Source: CAWABB01 sp963780165 (GTDB lineage: Bacteria; Bacteroidota; Ignavibacteria; UBA10030; UBA6906). Taken from it: DNA of 64,000 nucleotides. Shown piece after piece: positions 8,999-18,096 of this stretch. The DNA lies in the NCBI GenBank assembly GCA_963780165.1, contig CAWABB010000007.1, positions 502,942-566,941 of the forward strand, given 5' to 3'. The position numbers and the translations under genes are program-made. Position 1 is the stretch's first letter; the number at the start of each line of letters is the position of its first letter. Under the pieces are notes generated by a model. That model searched no databases and had not been told where the DNA came from. It was given only the letters and a program-made list of their open reading frames with translations.

Positions 8999-11755
8999 TC
9001 AGGTTGTCTCAAGAGCTTTCGAGATCTTGCCCTCGACATCACCACTGCCCAGCATCTCTTTCGTGATGAGGCCATTGGCCTGGATGATCCGCGCAATGCA
9101 TCCGGTCCATCCGGTCTGATGGCTCGCGCCGACGCCAGCGCCGTTATCACCATGGAAGTATTCGTTGAACAGGATGAGGTCCCGCCAGTGCGGGTCGCTC
9201 TGGAACTTCTCCGTGCCGCCGAACACCGGCCGGCGTCCCGAGGCGTCTCGCTCGAACGTTGATATCAGCCGCTCGCCGAGCTCGCGCGCTATCTCGGCCA
9301 GGCTGAGCTGCCGTCCGGAACCTGTTGGGCACTCCACGGTGAAGTCATCACCGTAGTACGCGCCGAGCCGGAGGAGTGCGGTGTACAGCATGAGATTCAC
9401 CGGCATCCACACCGGCCCCCTCCAGTTGGAGTTTCCGCCGAACATGCCGCTGTCGGAGTCGGCCGGAAGATACGACACCCTGAATTCCTGATCGCCCAGT
9501 TTGAATATGAACGGGTGATCCAGGTGGTAGCGCGAAAGAGCACGGATGCCATGCGGGCCGAAAAATTCGTTCTCGTCCAGCATCCGCGCCAGGATGCGCC
9601 GCAGCTTGTCTTCGTTCAGAATAGAAAGCATGCGCCTGCCGCCGACCCCGGGCGTTGTCGGCATGTGCACGTTCGCGGCCAGTTCCGGATGACGGGCCAT
9701 GAAACGTGTCGCTTGTTTCCGGAATGTCGGCAGCTGCTCCAGAATGTCCTCTTCGAAAATAGCTACCGCCGCCAGCGGCAGCAGACCCACCATCGACCGC
9801 ACCTTGAGCCGCATCGCGCCACCGTCAGGCAGACGCAGCACGTCATAGAAGAATCCATCCTTGTCATCCCACATCTTCTCATTGCCCCCACCAAAGCGGT
9901 CCATCGCCCCTGCGATCCACATTGTGTTCTCGGCAAACTTCGAGACGAACTGCTCGTAGTGGGGCTCGTGCAGCGCGAGTTCCACGGCAATCCGGAGCAT
10001 CTGCTGGCTGAAGAAGACCATCCAGGCCGTGCCGTCTGCCTGCTCGAGGTAGCCGCCAGTCGGGAGAGGGGCACTCCGGTCGAAAACCCCGATGTTGTCC
10101 AGACCGAGGAAGCCTCCCTCGAAGACGTTGCTCCCGGTCCGGTCCTTGCGGTTGACCCACCAGGTATGGTTCAGCAGCAGCTTCTCGAATGCGGCCTTCA
10201 GGAACTCGAGGTCTCCTTTCCCGTTGTTGCTCTCTTTTTCCTGTATATAGACCTGAATCACGGCATACGCATGCACGGGGGGATTGACATCGCCGAAGTT
10301 CCATTCGTAGGCCGGTATCTGGCCGTTCGGGTGGATGTACTCGTTCCGCAGCAAAAGGGCCAGCTGTGACTTCGCAAACTGCAGATCCACCGACGCCAGA
10401 GGGAGCGTGTGAAAGGCGAGATCCCACGCCGCGTACCAGGGGTATTCCCACTTGTCGGGCATAGAAAAGATGTCGTCGTTGTACATATGGAACCACGAGC
10501 CGTTGCGTGTACCACTGCGCTCAGCAGGCATTGAGCGTGGTCCGATGTTGTGGTCCTTCAGCCACGCGTTCAGATCGTAATAGTAGTACTGCTTGCTCCA
10601 GAGCATGCCGGCAAATGCCTGGCGCATCACAAGGGCCCGATCGGGAGAGGCCTTGGCCGCTGGCAGAGTGATGCCGTCGTAGAATCCGTCGGCTTCACGA
10701 ATTCGTTCCCTGAAGGTTTCGTCAAAAACCTGGAAGGGGTTACCATCTTCGGCCGGGCCCTGACGTTTCAGCCGGAGTCGGATGGTCTGGCCTTGACCGG
10801 CCTCGACAGTCAGCGCGTAGTGGGCGGCAGCCTTCGTGCCCGAATGGGCGGGATTCACCGCGTCCTGTTGTCCATGAACCACGAAGTTATTGATGCCGTC
10901 CTTGACAAACGGGGAAGCGTTTGGCGTACTGAACAGCCTCTCGTTGTTGGTTTCGTTTTCAGTGAACAGCAGAGGGACTGTACCTTCGCAGATGAGGCTG
11001 TAGTCTGCAAGCAAATCTTGAAAAAGCGGGTCGGTAGGACAGGCTGAGATCACGCTGGCCCCGGCTTGATCTTTCATGGCAAGGATAGGTTTGGTCCCTC
11101 CCCCCGGCCACGACCAGGTATTGCGAAACCAGAGCGTCGGCAGGACGTGCAGGAGAGCCGGTTCCGATCCGCGATTGAAGACCGTGATTCTGATCAGGAC
11201 GTCCTCCGGGGCGCGCTTGGCGTATTCGACGAACACGTCGAAGTAGCGATCGCCTTCAAAGACACCGGTATCCAGCAGCTCGTACTCCAGTCCCTGACGA
11301 CCGCGCGTGCGGTTCGTCTCGACGAGGTCCGCATAGGGGTACGGTCCTTGCGGGTACTTATAGAGGTACTTCATATAAGAATGCGTGGGTGTACTGTCAA
11401 GGTAGAAGTAGTATTCCTTGACGTCTTCACCGTGATTTCCCTCGCTGCTTGTCAGCCCGAAAGCCCGTTCCTTCAGGATCGGGTCCCGTCCATTCCAGAG
11501 CGCCAGCGCGAAGCAGAGCACCTGGTGGTCGTCGGAGATCCCCGCAAGACCGTCTTCACCCCAGCGATACGCTCGCGACCGGGCATGATCGTGCGTGAAA
11601 TAGGCCCATGCGTCTCCATTGGCACTATAGTCCTCGCGGACAGTCCCCCATTGTCTCTCGCTCAGATACGGTCCCCATTTCTTCCACGGAGCCTTTGCCT
11701 CCCGCGCTTCATTCAGCCGGATCCTCTCGGCGTCCTCAGAACGACCTGCTTTCAT
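8999..11755 (-). CDS. GH63-type (MGH1-like) glucosidase
   Basis: The product is 918 aa. ATG at 11755 lies 6 nt after a near-perfect AGGAGGT. The N-terminal signature Trp-Gly-Pro-Tyr-Leu-Ser-Glu-Arg-Gln-Trp-Gly (about residue 27), the His-Asp-His-Ala-Arg-Ser-Arg-Ala-Tyr-Arg-Trp-Gly-Glu-Asp segment and Glu-Gly-Asn-His-Gly-Glu-Asp match bacterial mannosyl-oligosaccharide glucosidase-like proteins. The C-terminal half has the aromatic-rich (alpha/alpha)6 barrel pattern. No signal peptide is evident, so it probably acts in the cytoplasm on alpha-glucosides such as glucosyl-glycerate-like or small oligosaccharides. The exact substrate is not readable. The adjacent glucose dehydrogenase suggests that glucose is the product. 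Confidence 0.85.
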   Translation of the reverse strand: MKAGRSEDAERIRLNEAREAKAPWKKWGPYLSERQWGTVREDYSANGDAWAYFTHDHARSRAYRWGEDGLAGISDDHQVLCFALALWNGRDPILKERAFGLTSSEGNHGEDVKEYYFYLDSTPTHSYMKYLYKYPQGPYPYADLVETNRTRGRQGLEYELLDTGVFEGDRYFDVFVEYAKRAPEDVLIRITVFNRGSEPALLHVLPTLWFRNTWSWPGGGTKPILAMKDQAGASVISACPTDPLFQDLLADYSLICEGTVPLLFTENETNNERLFSTPNASPFVKDGINNFVVHGQQDAVNPAHSGTKAAAHYALTVEAGQGQTIRLRLKRQGPAEDGNPFQVFDETFRERIREADGFYDGITLPAAKASPDRALVMRQAFAGMLWSKQYYYYDLNAWLKDHNIGPRSMPAERSGTRNGSWFHMYNDDIFSMPDKWEYPWYAAWDLAFHTLPLASVDLQFAKSQLALLLRNEYIHPNGQIPAYEWNFGDVNPPVHAYAVIQVYIQEKESNNGKGDLEFLKAAFEKLLLNHTWWVNRKDRTGSNVFEGGFLGLDNIGVFDRSAPLPTGGYLEQADGTAWMVFFSQQMLRIAVELALHEPHYEQFVSKFAENTMWIAGAMDRFGGGNEKMWDDKDGFFYDVLRLPDGGAMRLKVRSMVGLLPLAAVAIFEEDILEQLPTFRKQATRFMARHPELAANVHMPTTPGVGGRRMLSILNEDKLRRILARMLDENEFFGPHGIRALSRYHLDHPFIFKLGDQEFRVSYLPADSDSGMFGGNSNWRGPVWMPVNLMLYTALLRLGAYYGDDFTVECPTGSGRQLSLAEIARELGERLISTFERDASGRRPVFGGTEKFQSDPHWRDLILFNEYFHGDNGAGVGASHQTGWTGCIARIIQANGLITKEMLGSGDVEGKISKALETT

Positions 11756-11816
11756 CGAAACCTCCTCTGGTCAGATCCTTCGAGCCTCTGTTCTTGCCCC
11801 GGAGTTCCATGTGCGT

Positions 11817-13249
11817 TCAGAAACTGGCGCTCACTCCCACATTCAGGCCCTCGTACCTCAAAGGCGGTTCGCCGCTGAACGGCCAACTCATAGTGTTTCT
11901 TCTCAACAGGTAGTAGCAGTACCAATAGCCTGACCTGACGACCGTGCTGATGATCGGGCCAAAGACCGGATAGTCGTCCACGAATTTCCCCAGCCCGTAG
12001 TCCATGGCTCGATAGCCCGCCTGAGCCAGGATGAAGCTCCCCGCCCACGGGAGGAACACTGTCCGGGGATAAACCATCCCTGTTTCAAAGCTTGCCGTCA
12101 ACTGAAAAGACCTGAGGATCTCCGCTTTGAACCCGTACAGAACGCGGTCACCCAATCTATGTGCACCGGGATATCTCCCCAGAATCTCCTGATCACTGGT
12201 CGTGATCCCTTCTTGACGAGCCTCCTGTGCGCCGCCGAAGTCATCGACCTTCGCCAGCAGCAAGGACTGAGATACATAGGGGAGGAACGTCACGCCACTT
12301 CCATAGTACCCGAGCCCCTCGGTTCGCCCAAGCCCGAATCTGCGCCATGCAGATATAATGTCATTCGCCCCCGCGTCCGTCAGGGCAGATGTGCTATTCG
12401 ATGCCGAGAAGAAGAGGTACCACTCGTTGAGCGAGGCATTTGTGAGAGAAAACCTGTTCAGTTCGCTTCTGCCTAGCTTGAACTCGAGATTCCCGACAGG
12501 GCCGAAGCTGCCGGTGACCCCGCCATGGGAGGGATTCGCCTGGCCGTACGTCACCTCAACCAGTGTGCCGGACTGATACCAGAAATCCGCGACGTAGCTA
12601 TTGTACATTCTCTTGTAGATTGGATTGCTCTGCCGGGTATCGGCAGGTGCCTTCCCCTCGAGCGCCAACCCTTTCTCCTTCACATACCTCATTTCCTGAA
12701 GCGCATACTGATAGTACGGGATATCCAGCAGGAGAAAATCCGGGAAGAATTCGTTCTCGCGCAAGAAGTCCAGCCTCCATTCCTTCGCAAACGTCCAGAG
12801 AAGAATCTTGTACTGATACTGTCAAAAGAGCTCCATAGCCTTGCCGATAGTGTGAAGACTCGTCTCGATTGACTTTGCGGCCAGGACAATGTTCGCTCCG
12901 AATGAAATGGCGTTGTGTGTTCCCCGGGCCAATCCTGCCAGGAGTAGATATTGTGCGAATGATCGAGCCTGGTGGTGATGTAGTGATGTGGCAGGAACGA
13001 GCCTTTGATGCCGCTGAAGCATTTCCCGTCAGCCACGAACTCAGCCTTGTAAAGATAGACAACATCGCCGAGGAACTGAGCGCCTGTCTTCCCTGACGGA
13101 ACCCCACCGATGATTGGATGAACAGAATAGAATCCTGCTGCGATCAGGGGCGCGTTGTCCTCAAAAGGGGGAGGTTCCTTGAGAACACGATGGCCACCAC
13201 AGGATGTGACGAGAATAGCGAGGGCAAGGAAGGGCCTGCGCGAAGCCAT
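11817..13249 (-). pseudogene. Outer-membrane lipoprotein/barrel protein, interrupted by a frameshift and a stop
   Basis: The N-terminal frame starts at ATG 13249 with a lipoprotein signal ending Val-Thr-Ser-Cys-Gly. It continues to about 12925, where a one-base loss in a C run (12922-12925) would be needed to stay in frame. The next frame reads on through an in-frame TGA at 12822-12824 and then stays open for over 300 codons to the stop at 11817. The last 90 residues are clearly related to the next upstream gene: shared Tyr-Pro-Arg, Gly-Pro-Ile, a Tyr/Gln-Leu-Leu-Arg-x2 motif and Trp-Pro-Phe. The pair therefore look like tandem paralogues. A frameshift together with a true stop makes real decay more likely here than a single read error. 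Function unknown. Confidence 0.6.
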
Positions 13250-13408
13250 CCCAGGGAAGTGCACGGTACTTCCGCGACATTGTATCACAATGCCATGCCT
13301 CCATCGAGGCCAACAATCGTTTCCACACCAGCTCTCCCCTTGCCCCAATCCTCAGGACCGGACCGACCCATCGGACGCTAATCAAAAACCGCGATCCGAC
13401 GGATGTGA

Positions 13409-14263
13409 TCAGAGGATGAACGTGACGCCGAACTTTAGCGTTTCGTGCGTCAACGGTGTTTCTGAGTCGAAGGGCCAGTTCATTTCTTCGCGCAGCAGCT
13501 GATAGAAGCCCCAGGCGATGGCGGTCCGGAGCGCAAAGACCATGATGGGGCCGAGTGTCGGGGAACTCTCCAGCATGTCTTCGCCAAAGAACGAGACAAC
13601 TCCGTTGGCAGCGCCTACAACCGCGTAACTGCCGAGCCATTCCCAGAAGACAAACCGGGGATAGATAATGTTGGCCTCATATCCACCTGACAGGGAGAGC
13701 TTTTGACCGATGTTCCCGCGAATACCGCTCTCTGCAGACAGGCCGAACCGGAATGTCCCTTCGTATCGGTCGAGGATATCGGTGTCAGTTTCTCCAAGCG
13801 TTCCCGGCCGGTCGGTCGACAGTTTGGTCCAGCTAACGCCCGAAACGAAATACGGGACGATAACGGCATTGTTGAGGGCATAGCCGTATCCCTGTCCGTA
13901 GCCAAGACCGAATCGGCCCAGCGAACCGCTCAATCCCTCCGTCCCACCCGATCCTCCTCCAAGACCAGAATTGTACCAGCCTCCCATGATGAAGCCTTCG
14001 CCGAGTGAAACCAGCCCGTTCTTGAGCGTATCGACATAGAGATACCCGCCCTTCAGCTCCAGCGCTCCGATGGATGCGAATTCAGCCTCGAGTCGTTTGT
14101 GACGAGGCCAGTCAATTCCGTACACGATTTCCAGGAAGGGATGCGGTTGCTCTCCTGTGATCCAGGAATACGAGCTTGAGCCAGATGGCTCGCCCGCCGA
14201 CAAAGTGGCGAGAGACAGTGCAAACAAAGCTGCCGCAAGAAGACAACGATGAAAGGGCTTCAT
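13409..14263 (-). CDS. Putative outer-membrane beta-barrel protein (paralogue of the broken downstream gene)
   Basis: The product is 284 aa. ATG at 14263 has GGAG 6-7 nt upstream; a second ATG 15 nt earlier lacks this. A signal peptide is clear (basic start, Leu/Ala core, Leu-Ser-Ala-Gly). The mature protein is rich in Gly, Tyr and Trp with alternating strands and ends in Phe-Ile-Leu, as barrels do. The C-terminal 90 residues match the interrupted gene at 11817-13249. The gene lies upstream of that copy on the same strand. Function unknown; an envelope role is inferred only from the signal and barrel pattern. Confidence 0.65.
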   Translation of the reverse strand: MKPFHRCLLAAALFALSLATLSAGEPSGSSSYSWITGEQPHPFLEIVYGIDWPRHKRLEAEFASIGALELKGGYLYVDTLKNGLVSLGEGFIMGGWYNSGLGGGSGGTEGLSGSLGRFGLGYGQGYGYALNNAVIVPYFVSGVSWTKLSTDRPGTLGETDTDILDRYEGTFRFGLSAESGIRGNIGQKLSLSGGYEANIIYPRFVFWEWLGSYAVVGAANGVVSFFGEDMLESSPTLGPIMVFALRTAIAWGFYQLLREEMNWPFDSETPLTHETLKFGVTFIL

Positions 14264-14305
14264 CAGATTCTCCATCAAATCATTTGACTTACAGTCGTGC
14301 GTAAC

Positions 14306-14851
14306 CTACACACCCTTTGCAGCGAGCTTCTTCACCTTGAAGCCGAACACGATCAGGATGATCCCGACCAGAAGCGCGAACAGTCCAAGCATCCACATCA
14401 ACGTGGCAGCGCCAACGCCGGGCTGCGCGATAATCAGGATACCAAAAAGCACCGAGATCGCTCCGCCAAGTGCCATCCAGAGCTCCCCACTGATCTCTTT
14501 CCGTAGCTGGATCGCCATCGCGATCCTGGCAACCCCGGACATGATCGACCAGATGCCGACGTAGAGGACAGCGAAGAAAAGCGCCAGCTCGGGAGCACGA
14601 AACATGATAACGCCAAGGATGACCGTCAACACACCTTCAAGCACATGCAGCCACTTCTCTTCGCGATCCTTCCATGCCATGATGACGCCAAGGAGGGTGA
14701 GCGTGCCCTCAACGAAGAGAAACATGGCGATCCAGAAGATAAGCGTTGCCGCCGTGATTCCAGGGCTTGCAAGAGCGAGAATTCCGAGCACGGCAAGGAG
14801 AACACCCCTCAGCACAAAGGTCCACCAGTTCTTCGCCAGCAAATGTACCAT
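14306..14851 (-). CDS. HdeD family (DUF308) integral membrane protein
   Basis: The product is 181 aa with six predicted membrane helices in three pairs. The repeated pattern Gly-Ile-Leu-Ala-Leu / Leu-Gly-Val-Ile-Met / Phe-Gly-Ile-Leu-Ile is typical of DUF308, whose best-known member is the acid-resistance protein HdeD. ATG at 14851 follows AAAGGTG. It lies between a small secreted protein gene upstream and the barrel gene downstream, all on the minus strand. The role is probably stress related, but this rests only on family membership. Confidence 0.85.
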   Translation of the reverse strand: MVHLLAKNWWTFVLRGVLLAVLGILALASPGITAATLIFWIAMFLFVEGTLTLLGVIMAWKDREEKWLHVLEGVLTVILGVIMFRAPELALFFAVLYVGIWSIMSGVARIAMAIQLRKEISGELWMALGGAISVLFGILIIAQPGVGAATLMWMLGLFALLVGIILIVFGFKVKKLAAKGV

Positions 14852-14885
14852 GATCGCACCTTTGAGAAAAGTGAATGGGAAGATG

Positions 14886-14911
14886 CGGGGCCCCCGTTCT
14901 TGAGGGCCCCG
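14886..14911 (-). terminator. GC-rich hairpin between two minus-strand genes
   Basis: An 8-bp perfect stem (CGGGGCCC with its complement) has a 10-nt loop. It sits between the secreted-protein gene and the HdeD-like gene. No T run follows directly, so it may slow transcription or protect an mRNA end rather than act as a full terminator. Confidence 0.4.
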
Positions 14912-14927
14912 GCGTTGTGTACGGACC

Positions 14928-15491
14928 TTACTTCTTCTTCCCCTCTTCGACACTGACCACCAACGCCTCGGCGTAGGTAATCTCCAGAACATCGCCGACC
15001 TTCAGTGTCTTCAACTTCTCCTGATAGGTGGGATCCTGCACGGCCACCGTCCGGAGATTGCCTTTTGGCCCTATGAATGTCACCGTGTTGGCTTTCAGAT
15101 CGATCGCCGTTACCTTCGCATTGATCGTCACCAGGTCCCCTGCTGCCGCGGCAGGCTTTTCACCCGGCTTTGCCGTTGCCGCAGCCACGGCGGCCTGCGA
15201 AGGAGCCGCATTCGTCGGATTCAGCCGGACAGCCAACGCCACAGTGTATGTGACGTTCACCACATCACCGACTTTGACCTGCTTCAGGTTCTTCACGTCA
15301 GGAGAAACCTTGCCGGTAAGCTCCTTACCGTCAGCAGCCTTGAGCGTGACCATGCGCGTTGCTTGATCAATTGCAGTCACCTTTGCGGTGGCCTGCACCT
15401 GCACTGCGGCCGACTTTCCCTGCTCTTGCAGCGCGAGGGCGGGAAGAGAGAGCACGAAGATTGCGAGAGCGACAAGAAGAACTTGCTTCAT
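14928..15491 (-). CDS. Small secreted protein with two repeated beta domains
   Basis: The product is 187 aa. ATG at 15491 follows AAGGAG. The signal peptide has a Leu/Val/Ala core and ends Ala-Leu-Ala-Leu. The mature part holds two copies of a short module: Val-Thr-Ala-Ile-Asp, then Thr-Val-Thr-Phe/Met-Val-Thr-Leu, then Leu-Lys-x-Val-Lys-Val-Gly-Asp-Val, then a Thr-Tyr start. The copies are joined by an Ala/Pro-rich linker at about residues 105-125. This resembles small periplasmic OB-fold-like proteins of unknown role. The tail is lysine rich. The 290 bases upstream, to the channel gene, hold nothing I can identify. Confidence 0.7.
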   Translation of the reverse strand: MKQVLLVALAIFVLSLPALALQEQGKSAAVQVQATAKVTAIDQATRMVTLKAADGKELTGKVSPDVKNLKQVKVGDVVNVTYTVALAVRLNPTNAAPSQAAVAAATAKPGEKPAAAAGDLVTINAKVTAIDLKANTVTFIGPKGNLRTVAVQDPTYQEKLKTLKVGDVLEITYAEALVVSVEEGKKK

Positions 15492-15783
15492 GATGATGCT
15501 CCTTCTAGTGTAGTGAGAAAGTGGTGCGTCATTGCACCAGTGTTGTGACAGCAAGGGGACGCGGCACATGACCACCACAAACGGTACTGCGTCTGTTCTG
15601 TGACCCGGAGACCACGACATGCCTCGCTGAGGTCAATCCTCCTCCTCCGCCGTGTGCGAGGTGAGAATCCTAGCGTGATCACCTGCTCGTCCAGAACAGC
15701 GGACGACGAACCAGCAGACGGTCTGGCGGGCCAATAGGAACCCGGTGCGGGAAGTCCGCCACCGAACAGTAGGTCGCTCGGGT

Positions 15784-16176
15784 TCATTCGCGATCGTGAT
15801 GGTCGAGTCTTTCCATCGCGCGCGCGTGTGATTCAATCCTGAGCGCCACCAGCTTCCCCACAAAGGAGGCAAACAAGCCTATACCCACGACGACAAACCC
15901 GATGGTAAACAGTCTCGACAGATTTCCGCTCGGCACGAAATCGCCAAACCCAATCGTGGCGATTGTCATGACACAAAAGTAAAGTGAGTTCACAATACTC
16001 CACTGCTCAACCTGCCAGTAGAACAACGTGCCGGAGGACAACACGATGACCAGAAGACCCGCAATGGCACGGAATTCCGGATCCTTGTGAAGTCCGTGCA
16101 CCATCGTGCGTACGAGGACGAGCATGTCGACAAGAAAGGTGATCATCGAGAACCTCATGATGTGAAGGGGGGACAT
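15784..16176 (-). CDS. Two-helix potassium channel (Ion_trans_2 type)
   Basis: The product is 130 aa if started at the first ATG. An ATG at 16146 with GAGG upstream is an equally likely start. It has one membrane helix (about residues 38-55), a pore loop with Thr-Ile-Gly-Phe-Gly-Asp (the K+ selectivity filter with Phe in place of Tyr), and a second helix (about 92-112). The C-terminal tail is short and charged, with no RCK/TrkA-N domain. It should form a tetrameric K+ pore in the inner membrane. It stands alone between a secreted protein gene and a long non-coding stretch. Confidence 0.85.
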   Translation of the reverse strand: MSPLHIMRFSMITFLVDMLVLVRTMVHGLHKDPEFRAIAGLLVIVLSSGTLFYWQVEQWSIVNSLYFCVMTIATIGFGDFVPSGNLSRLFTIGFVVVGIGLFASFVGKLVALRIESHARAMERLDHHDRE

Positions 16177-16981
16177 TCTCGGGCGAATGGCTGGGCGACA
16201 GCGAGAGATGGGACAATACGATGATGGTATGTCGACGTTTCAGCCTATCCCAATTGTGGATTTGTCCGAGTTGTGCCCGACATCGACATCATTGTCTTCC
16301 ATACCATGTTGCGGAAAGAGGCTAGATGACAGCGGTTTTGTCGGTTCTTCAAGTCGCGTTCCAGTCGCTTTAGGGAGCAGATGCATGATCCAATCACCGA
16401 TCGGTCCGGCATTCTACCTGCCATCCGGCCTGCATCTCGACCCAGTCGTGTCGCTGAACGCCTCCTCATGTCTGAAGTGAAATGAGGTTGACGAAATGCA
16501 ACAGATTGCACGCCTCGAGAGTGAACTCGAACCCCATCCGACCCGGTCAATCCCCCGATGCCGAGCGCGCGTGAATGAGGTGTCCCCTCGGCTTAACCGA
16601 CGGTAACGAACAAAGAAACGCCACCAATCCTGCCCAAGATATGCAACAACGAGCTATGTGTCAATCCATCGAAAGGTTGGATGTCGTGGATCACGTGTAT
16701 TCCCCACGGTAGAGACGACCAAGGTCACTTGATTCCCAACTGGTGACCTGACCAGCATCGGCGGAATGGGGAATCGACGGATTGGAAAGGCAACAAATCA
16801 ACAAGAGAAGAGGTGCGCAAGGTGATTGAAGAGCCGGGGATATCACCTACCAAATTTCCCCCGAGACAATGCGGCGGATCCTCAACATCATGATCGTAGA
16901 AATTTGCTACTCCGTCAAGCGAGGAGAACGGGAGAGGATGGCTCGGTCAGAAAGGAGTGGGAACAGGCCCGAAAACACGAA
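16177..16981. other. Long intergenic stretch without a recognisable gene
   Basis: About 800 bases upstream of the channel gene contain only short frames with no family resemblance or ribosome-binding site. An inverted repeat AGGTCAC/GTGACCT lies near 16,732-16,755. No tRNA, riboswitch or CRISPR pattern was found. The stretch ends at a hairpin and a tRNA-Asn fragment. Confidence 0.45.
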
Positions 16982-17015
16982 AACCCGAAACCACCATCAT
17001 CTGGTGTTTCGGGTT
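16982..17015 (-). terminator. Strong hairpin next to the tRNA-Asn 3' fragment
   Basis: The stem AACCCGAAAC-CACCA pairs with TGGTG-TTTCGGGTT (one bulged C, 5-nt loop). It lies 10 nt beyond the displaced tRNA-Asn 3' end, exactly where the intact tRNA-Asn has its own terminator. It may be the original terminator of that tRNA before the gene was split. Confidence 0.55.
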
Positions 17016-17024
17016 CTCAAGTTG

Positions 17025-17051
17025 CTTGGCTCCGCGAGCAGGACTCGAACC
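17025..17051 (-). repeat. 27-bp copy of the tRNA-Asn 3' end (attachment-site-like, left copy)
   Basis: These 27 bases are identical to 23717-23743, which cover the T-loop, acceptor stem and CCA end of the intact tRNA-Asn. Beyond 17051 the match stops, so no tRNA body is present. A displaced tRNA 3' end downstream of an intact tRNA is what remains when an element integrates at the tRNA 3' end. The two copies enclose 6.7 kb. Confidence 0.75.
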
Positions 17052-17205
17052 CCTGGAGGATCGTCGTTCCTGCGCGATCTACGGCGTTTTCGTCAAGTCC
17101 ATCGTCCAGATAGGCCGCCTCGAAGGTTGTTTTCCGACCAGAGGGGCGCGTACACGGTACACGTCACCGACCTCACCCCCTCCTGAAGAAACAGGGTGCG
17201 CTTGA

Positions 17206-17970
17206 TCAGAAATTGAACCCGATTTGTACTACCGGGCCGAGCGTCGTGACATCATACAAGAAACGATCATTGTCCGTCCCCTTCTCGTAATCAACGGAGA
17301 GGGCGCGATACCCCACAGTCACCTGGAACAAATCCGAGAACCTGTACCCGCCATTCGCCTGTAGTTGCCACGCAAGATCCGAACCGATGCCAAATCCCCC
17401 GATGTCTCCGCGGAATTGGAGCAGCCATTTTCCGGAATCGGGGAGTTTCAATCGGAAAACAAGGGCAGGGTCGACCCAGGATTGTGAGATACTCTGTGTC
17501 TGCGTGCTCGTGCCTCCTCCGATCGTATTCCGGACCAGTTCCATATCCGCCTTGATGGTCATCAGCCGAAAGGCAATTCCACCTTCGAGCCATGGGAGGA
17601 ACGTTCGCAAACCTGCCAACTCCCAAGCCGACTCAACCGTAGTCGCACTACCACTGTTGATAGTCTTGCTCGGTTCAGCATCCTGTTTCAATTTCATATA
17701 GAGATAATCCGAAGAGAAAGCCCAAGTCCCATTCTGGGCTTCAGCATAGAGCATGAAGCCAGACTCCAGCCGGCTGAAGATGTCTTTGAGGCTGGCATCG
17801 ACTTCTGCATCCGGCAACGTACCAATTCCCATGGTCCCATTCATGCTCGGGAACATCAGATAAGGCTCAACCAAGAAGTCCCATCGGCCGCGTGTTTGCA
17901 TAGAATCTTGCGCGCTGCACGCCACCGTTACAAGAAACAACAGCGCGAACGTTGAATATCGTCTTATCAC
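17206..17970 (-). CDS. Putative outer-membrane beta-barrel protein
   Basis: The product is 254 aa with a signal peptide (Phe-Leu-Val-Thr-Val-Ala-Cys-Ser-Ala-Gln). It has barrel features: Trp-Asp-Phe-Leu-Val-Glu-Pro-Tyr-Leu near the N-terminus, alternating strands, a Gly-Tyr-Arg-Ala-Leu-x-Val-Asp-Tyr-Glu segment at about residue 223, and a final Ile-Gly-Phe-Asn-Phe. The Asp-x-Phe-Ser-Arg-Leu-Glu-Ser-Gly-Phe-Met segment is common in outer-membrane proteins found near oxidoreductases and transporters, but I cannot assign a function. It is the last minus-strand gene inside the segment bounded by the tRNA-Asn repeats. Confidence 0.65.
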   Translation of the reverse strand: MIRRYSTFALLFLVTVACSAQDSMQTRGRWDFLVEPYLMFPSMNGTMGIGTLPDAEVDASLKDIFSRLESGFMLYAEAQNGTWAFSSDYLYMKLKQDAEPSKTINSGSATTVESAWELAGLRTFLPWLEGGIAFRLMTIKADMELVRNTIGGGTSTQTQSISQSWVDPALVFRLKLPDSGKWLLQFRGDIGGFGIGSDLAWQLQANGGYRFSDLFQVTVGYRALSVDYEKGTDNDRFLYDVTTLGPVVQIGFNF

Positions 17971-18096
17971 GAGGTCTCCTCCTCGTTAGTCAATTCGTAC
18001 TAAGGGGACGAACAGGGGTCTTTTGCCAGAGGAGTTGCGGGTCGACGGGCAGTAATTCAAGAGTCTATCCCAGGCTTGGGTGGTGCGCGCCGCCTG

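Noticed and set aside
17025..17100. A second tRNA-Asn gene at the left repeat
   Set aside because: Only the 3' end matches; the T stem 5' strand, anticodon arm and D arm are missing.
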